This document shows positions 60,708 to 64,000 of a stretch of DNA of 64,000 nucleotides, piece after piece. Location of the stretch: positions 124,001 through 188,000 of the forward strand of contig NZ_FXBM01000001.1 in the NCBI RefSeq assembly GCF_900177245.1, given 5' to 3'. Under the pieces are notes generated by a model that did no database searches, was not told the origin of the DNA, and worked only from the letters and a program-made list of their open reading frames with translations. Made by a program: the position numbers and the translations under genes. This DNA is from Rathayibacter oskolensis (GTDB lineage Bacteria; Actinomycetota; Actinomycetes; Actinomycetales; Microbacteriaceae). How positions within the stretch are numbered: the first letter of the stretch is position 1; every line of letters starts with the position of its first letter.

Positions 60708-61121
60708 ATGAGCGCAGACACGACCCCCGAGTTCTCCGGCTTCACCGGCGAAGGCCTGAGCGGTGCAGACCCGAGCGGTGCAGACCCGAGCGGACCGGAC
60801 GCCGAGGCCCCCGACGACGTCCGCCCCGCCGGCCCCGAGGTCGAGGAGAACACGACCGCCGACGAGAGCCGCGACCCCGACCACGGCTACGACCCGATGA
60901 GCGAGAGCGGCTCCGAGAACGCGCCGGAGGACGAGGTGAGCGACTCCGAGGACGAGGAGGGCCTGCTCGCCCCCGGCAGCACAGCGGAGGGGAGCGGCAC
61001 CTCCCTCGGCGCGGTCCCCGCCGAGGCGGCGCGCGAGGCCCGCCCGCTCAGCGCGGAGGGCTCCTCCGGGCAGCTCGCCGACGAGCGCTGGCGCCAGAAC
61101 GGCGTCGACCCCCTCGCCTGA
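60708..61121 (+). CDS. Acidic low-complexity protein
   Basis: A 137-residue protein that is highly acidic (DEE-rich, EVSDSEDEEGLLAPGS) and rich in Ser, Gly and Pro. Near the N-terminus SGADPSGADPSG comes from two 15-bp tandem repeats, with GAGCGGTGCAGACCC as the unit. GGAGG 6 bases ahead of the ATG supports expression. No fold is expected; the function is unknown. Confidence 0.55.
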   Translation: MSADTTPEFSGFTGEGLSGADPSGADPSGPDAEAPDDVRPAGPEVEENTTADESRDPDHGYDPMSESGSENAPEDEVSDSEDEEGLLAPGSTAEGSGTSLGAVPAEAAREARPLSAEGSSGQLADERWRQNGVDPLA

Positions 61122-61250
61122 TCCGACCCGGACGAGGCCCGGGTCGCGCGCCGCGTCCAGGAAGTACCCCGGTTGCTCGGAGGAGGCGTCCCGGCGCGCC
61201 CCGTAGCGTGCCGGGAGCGCGCCCGATCGGTCGCGCGGACGGGGAGTGCC

Positions 61251-61946
61251 ATGTCGTTGTTCCTGAACCGCACCCGGGAGGACCGCTGGACGCCCGACGA
61301 ACGTCGTGCGCTCGCGGAGGCTGTCGCGGAGGATCGCGCCGAGCTCTGGCGAGCGATCGGCGAGCTGGACCGCACCGTTGTCGTCTCGACCGAGGATCCG
61401 GGTACCCGCGGCGGGGCCCGCTGGCCGACCGATCACCGGGCGTTCCTCCGGGTCGATCGCGGCGCCTCCGTGGTGCTGGCCACCGACGGGCTCAGCGACC
61501 CCTTCGACCGCCTCGCCAGCCCGGGCACGGGGCTCGGACTCGAGCTGTGCCTCGAAACCTCCGCGCTGCGCGGGGTGCCCACGGCAGAGCTCTGGAACCA
61601 CTGGCAGTTCCGGCTCCTCTACGAGTCCGCACGGCTCGCCGCCCAGCAGGGCGTCTGCTGCCGCACCGGGCTCGACACCGCGCTCCTCAGGGGTGCCGCT
61701 GCGCCGGAGTCGTGGACCGATCGCGACGGCGCGGTCGGAGTCCTGCTGGGCCTGCGCGGTGCGGGGCTCCCCGAGCGGATGGACCTGGCGACCGGGCACG
61801 CCGAGCTCGTGACGGTCACGCCGCTGTGGCCGGAGGAGTACGCCCGGGCGAGCGTCGACACCGCGGCGCGTGGCGAGATCGCGCAGCGGCTCCGAGAGCT
61901 GCCGCACGACGAGCTGGTGCACACCGCCCGGCCCTGCGTGGTCTGA
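61251..61946 (+). CDS. Suppressor-of-fused-like domain protein (tentative)
   Basis: A 231-residue soluble protein. The stretch VLATDGLSDPFDRLASPGTGLGLELCLE (88-115 or so) looks like the SUFU-domain pattern, followed by WNHWQFRLLYESARLAAQQG. Bacterial SUFU proteins are often immunity or stress-associated proteins. ATG 61251 has GGGGAG just upstream. I am unsure of the family. Confidence 0.55.
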   Translation: MSLFLNRTREDRWTPDERRALAEAVAEDRAELWRAIGELDRTVVVSTEDPGTRGGARWPTDHRAFLRVDRGASVVLATDGLSDPFDRLASPGTGLGLELCLETSALRGVPTAELWNHWQFRLLYESARLAAQQGVCCRTGLDTALLRGAAAPESWTDRDGAVGVLLGLRGAGLPERMDLATGHAELVTVTPLWPEEYARASVDTAARGEIAQRLRELPHDELVHTARPCVV

Positions 61947-61987
61947 GGCCTGTGCGGTCTGAGCCCTGCGTGGACTGAGGGTCGTAC

Positions 61988-62299
61988 TCAGCCCTCGTCG
62001 TCGGCGGGCTCGGGCGAGACGACCATCTCTCCCGTGTTGTTCGCGCCGGCCACGAGCTGCTCGATCCAGGTGCGGTTGAGCGCGGGGCGCTTGCTGCCGG
62101 CGAAGCGGAAGTGCAGCGGCGTGGTCGGGTGGACCCAGACGGAGCTGCGCCCGGAGCCGGTCGCGGGCGACTCGCTCCACGAGAGGCTGAACGACTCGTT
62201 GCGGCGCATCTTCGTAAACATGGCGACTTTCAGGTGGGCCAGCAGGCGATCCTCGAGATCGATCTCGAGTGATTGCGGCCCGTAGATCAGTAGTCCCAT
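61988..62299 (-). CDS. DUF7882-type small protein
   Basis: A 103-residue protein starting MGLLIYGPQSLEIDLEDRLL, with VWVHPTTPLHFRFAGSK near the centre and LNRTWIEQLVAGANNTGEM towards the end. The family is common in Microbacteriaceae and of unknown role. ATG 62299 is chosen over an upstream ATG because of homology. Confidence 0.75.
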   Translation of the reverse strand: MGLLIYGPQSLEIDLEDRLLAHLKVAMFTKMRRNESFSLSWSESPATGSGRSSVWVHPTTPLHFRFAGSKRPALNRTWIEQLVAGANNTGEMVVSPEPADDEG

Positions 62300-62458
62300 C
62301 GCTTCCGCTCCTGTGCTGCTCACGACGACGCCGGGAGGAGACGCCGCTTGGAGCCTACGCCGGGCCGGGCGGAGTGCGGGAACGACGAACGCCCCGCCGG
62401 CCGGATCCTGGGATCACGGCCGACGAGGCGTCGGCGGTTCGAAGAACGGAGTCGGAGA

Positions 62459-62668
62459 CTACTCGCCGACGCCGCGGATGTTCGCGGCCTGCGGGCCCTT
62501 GCGGCCCTGCTCGACGTCGTACTCGACGTGCTGGTTCTCGACGAGCTCGCGGTAGCCCTGCTTCGCGATGGCGGAGAAGTGCGCGAACACGTCGGCGCCT
62601 CCGTCGTCGGGAGCGATGAAGCCGAAGCCCTTTTCGGAGTTGAACCACTTAACGGTGCCAGTAGGCAT
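62459..62668 (-). CDS. cspA: Cold-shock protein CspA family
   Basis: A 69-residue single-OB-fold protein with the RNA-binding motifs KGFGFI (RNP1) and DVFAHF (RNP2). It binds single-stranded RNA and DNA and acts as an RNA chaperone. The AAGGAAA ribosome-binding site is 6 bases before the ATG. The 5' region contains several hairpins that may control expression. Confidence 0.93.
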   Translation of the reverse strand: MPTGTVKWFNSEKGFGFIAPDDGGADVFAHFSAIAKQGYRELVENQHVEYDVEQGRKGPQAANIRGVGE

Positions 62669-63261
62669 GTCTTTTCCTTACGTGATGGTGACGTCTGCCG
62701 GAGCGGACGTCGTCTAGATTCCGCACGAGTGTGCGGTACCCGCTCGGCTCCGCCTCTGCGCGGATGAATCACGCGTCGGGAGGGAGTCGTTCGGGTCGTT
62801 GTGGGGGCGGAGGACATCTCCACGGGGGAGAACGTCTCCGCGGGGGAGAACGTCCCGCGAGCCGACGGAGTCGGTGGTGCGGGGGTCGAACGAGGAACGG
62901 CGCGGCTTCCGCGGCGTCCTGTGAAGGGCGGTACCCGCGTGCGAGGCGGGCGTTCGAACCGGCTGATCGAGGTTGATGCGCTCGATCACTGCGGCTTCTA
63001 TCAGGGGCTGAGTCTCTTCGTCGTGGTGCGACTTCTCAGCCGTGGAATTCGGGCGATCGCCCAGGAGATGTCCCCAGCCTACGCGATCGGAGCGGTCGAG
63101 CGCGACCGCCCGTCGCACTCGGGCGCGGCGGGCGTCCCGCTCGGACCCCTCCGTGTGGCAGCATGCACCCGAGGGCGTCCGCCGGCGGACGCCTCCCCGT
63201 CCACCGCCTCCCGCCGCTTCGCAGGCGTCGGGAGCCCCCTTCCGGCGAGGCCAGACGACGA
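62669..63261. other. Long cspA leader and divergent gap with hairpins and repeats
   Basis: This 593-base gap holds hairpins: GACGTC pair (62690-62695 and 62706-62711), CCGCAC/GTGCGG (62721-62726 and 62731-62736), and an 18-bp perfect palindrome at 63175-63192. Two 18-bp direct repeats of CTCCRCGGGGGAGAACGT type occupy 62815-62850; each is a stem of CTCC/GGAG. No convincing gene is found. Confidence 0.55.
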
Positions 63262-64000
63262 TGCCCCCCACGAGCGGACCAGCGATCGCGCCGGAGCGCA
63301 GCGACCTCCGGCGCGAGCAGACCGAGGTCGGCGTGCGGGCCGCCCGCCGGGCCGGCGGGGTCTTCTTCGGGGCGACCGCGGCCAACCTGCTGATCCTCCC
63401 GCCCCGCGAGCTGGCGGGGACCGCGCCGATCCTGATCCTCCTCCTCGCCGCGACGGTCGTCCTCTTCGGGCGCCACGTGCTGCGACTGGAGGCCGATCGC
63501 GTCGTGGTCGCCGGCTATACGCTCGGTGCGCTCGCGCTGGTCGCGTTCCTGATCCCCGGCGTCGACGACCGCGCCCCGGCGGTCCTCGCCGCCGTGACGA
63601 TGCTGGCCTCGATGGCTCTGCCGTGCGCCTTCATGGCGCTCGGCGCCTCCCGCCGCCTGCCGCTGATCGCGTCGGCCGCCTGCCTCCCGGTGATCGCCCT
63701 GAGTGCGGCGGCGAGCTGGGAGTCGGGACGGGCCGCCTTCGTGGCGGTGTCGGTGATCGCGTGCTGGATCGTGCTGGTGTCGGCGGCGCGCTGGCTCGCC
63801 TCGAGCGTCGAGCGCGCCGACATCGGGACCGAGCGGCTGCTCACCGCGCACGACGCCGAGCGGCGATCCAGCGAGAGCGAGGCGCGGCGCCGCTACGACG
63901 CCCGCCTGATGCACGACACGATCCTCGCGACGCTGACCCTGGTCGCCCACCGCGGCGAGGGCGTCCCCGCCGAGACCCTCCGCGCCCAGGCCGCCGCCGA
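63262..64000 (+). CDS. Sensor histidine kinase, truncated at the window edge
   Basis: A 246-residue fragment. It starts with ATG at 63262 and shows several hydrophobic helices between about residues 30 and 185, then a coiled segment and the H-box ARLMHDTILATLTLVAHRGEG (His near residue 225). The ATPase domain lies outside the window. No ribosome-binding site is strong (GAGG 9 bases before). It is probably part of a two-component system, partner not seen. Confidence 0.75.

Noticed and set aside
62714-63385. A 223-residue minus-strand frame in the cspA-kinase gap
   Set aside because: It covers the repeats and the kinase start, is Arg-rich and has no plausible start or family.

Overview
The window is high-GC actinobacterial chromosome, most likely from Microbacteriaceae (Rathayibacter/Curtobacterium-like; family-level inference). 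Supporting features are dense short-spaced operons with GTG starts, a DUF222/HNH 13E12-type gene, a DUF7882-type small protein, an rpmB-rpmG-rpsN trio of zinc-free ribosomal proteins, an RskA-type anti-sigma factor, and a sugar ABC operon lacking its own ATPase. I saw no tRNA, rRNA, CRISPR array, prophage or transposase. Many genes carry a TAnnnT -10-like box about 6 to 12 bases before the start codon, which suggests leaderless transcription.

Layout. 0-2.6 kb: a truncated small gene, an APH(6)-like kinase, a membrane protein and an SDR epimerase. 2.8-20.4 kb, almost all on the minus strand: a catabolic island. It has an MFS exporter, an atypical alpha/beta hydrolase, two NtaA/DszA-type FMN monooxygenases, a flavin reductase, a dipeptide-type ABC importer, a GntR/UTRA regulator, a stand-alone riboflavin kinase, a GMC oxidoreductase, and an alpha/beta hydrolase fused to the small GMC subunit. 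A DUF222/HNH gene on the plus strand, followed by an inverted pair of dispersed repeats, splits the island. 20.5-25.4 kb: a TetR regulator and divergent quinone reductase with two palindromic operators, an ECF sigma/anti-sigma pair, and a LysE exporter with its LysG regulator. 25.4-31 kb: zinc-free L28, L33 and S14, deoC, small proteins, an Asp23 protein and an esterase. 31-38.4 kb: TauE, MDR reductase, MFS, lipoprotein, PoxB, HxlR and SDR. 38.5-42.7 kb: an amine oxidase/aldehyde dehydrogenase module with a divergent MFS. 42.8-46.8 kb: metallopeptidase, NAD(P)H oxidoreductase/TetR pair and DinB. 45.8-52.0 kb: a LacI-controlled sugar ABC operon with a GH31 glycosidase. 52-64 kb: a small export protein, a two-component system, YjbR, a MarR/hydrolase pair, glgX operon, an MDR reductase, small proteins, a cold-shock protein and a truncated histidine kinase.

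The most interesting system is the 2.8-20.4 kb island. Importer, FMN production (riboflavin kinase), FMN reduction (flavin reductase), two FMNH2-using monooxygenases and follow-up hydrolase and GMC oxidase modules sit together with a UTRA regulator. A 17-bp tandem repeat array lies where an operator would be expected, ahead of the importer. The gene content partly resembles the riboflavin-catabolic rca cluster of Microbacterium (kinase, reductase, flavin-dependent lyase), without a visible ribokinase; the real substrate is unknown. The second notable signal is a roughly 118-bp structured repeat (26.3 and 38.4 kb) whose long hairpin is preserved by a compensatory base-pair change.
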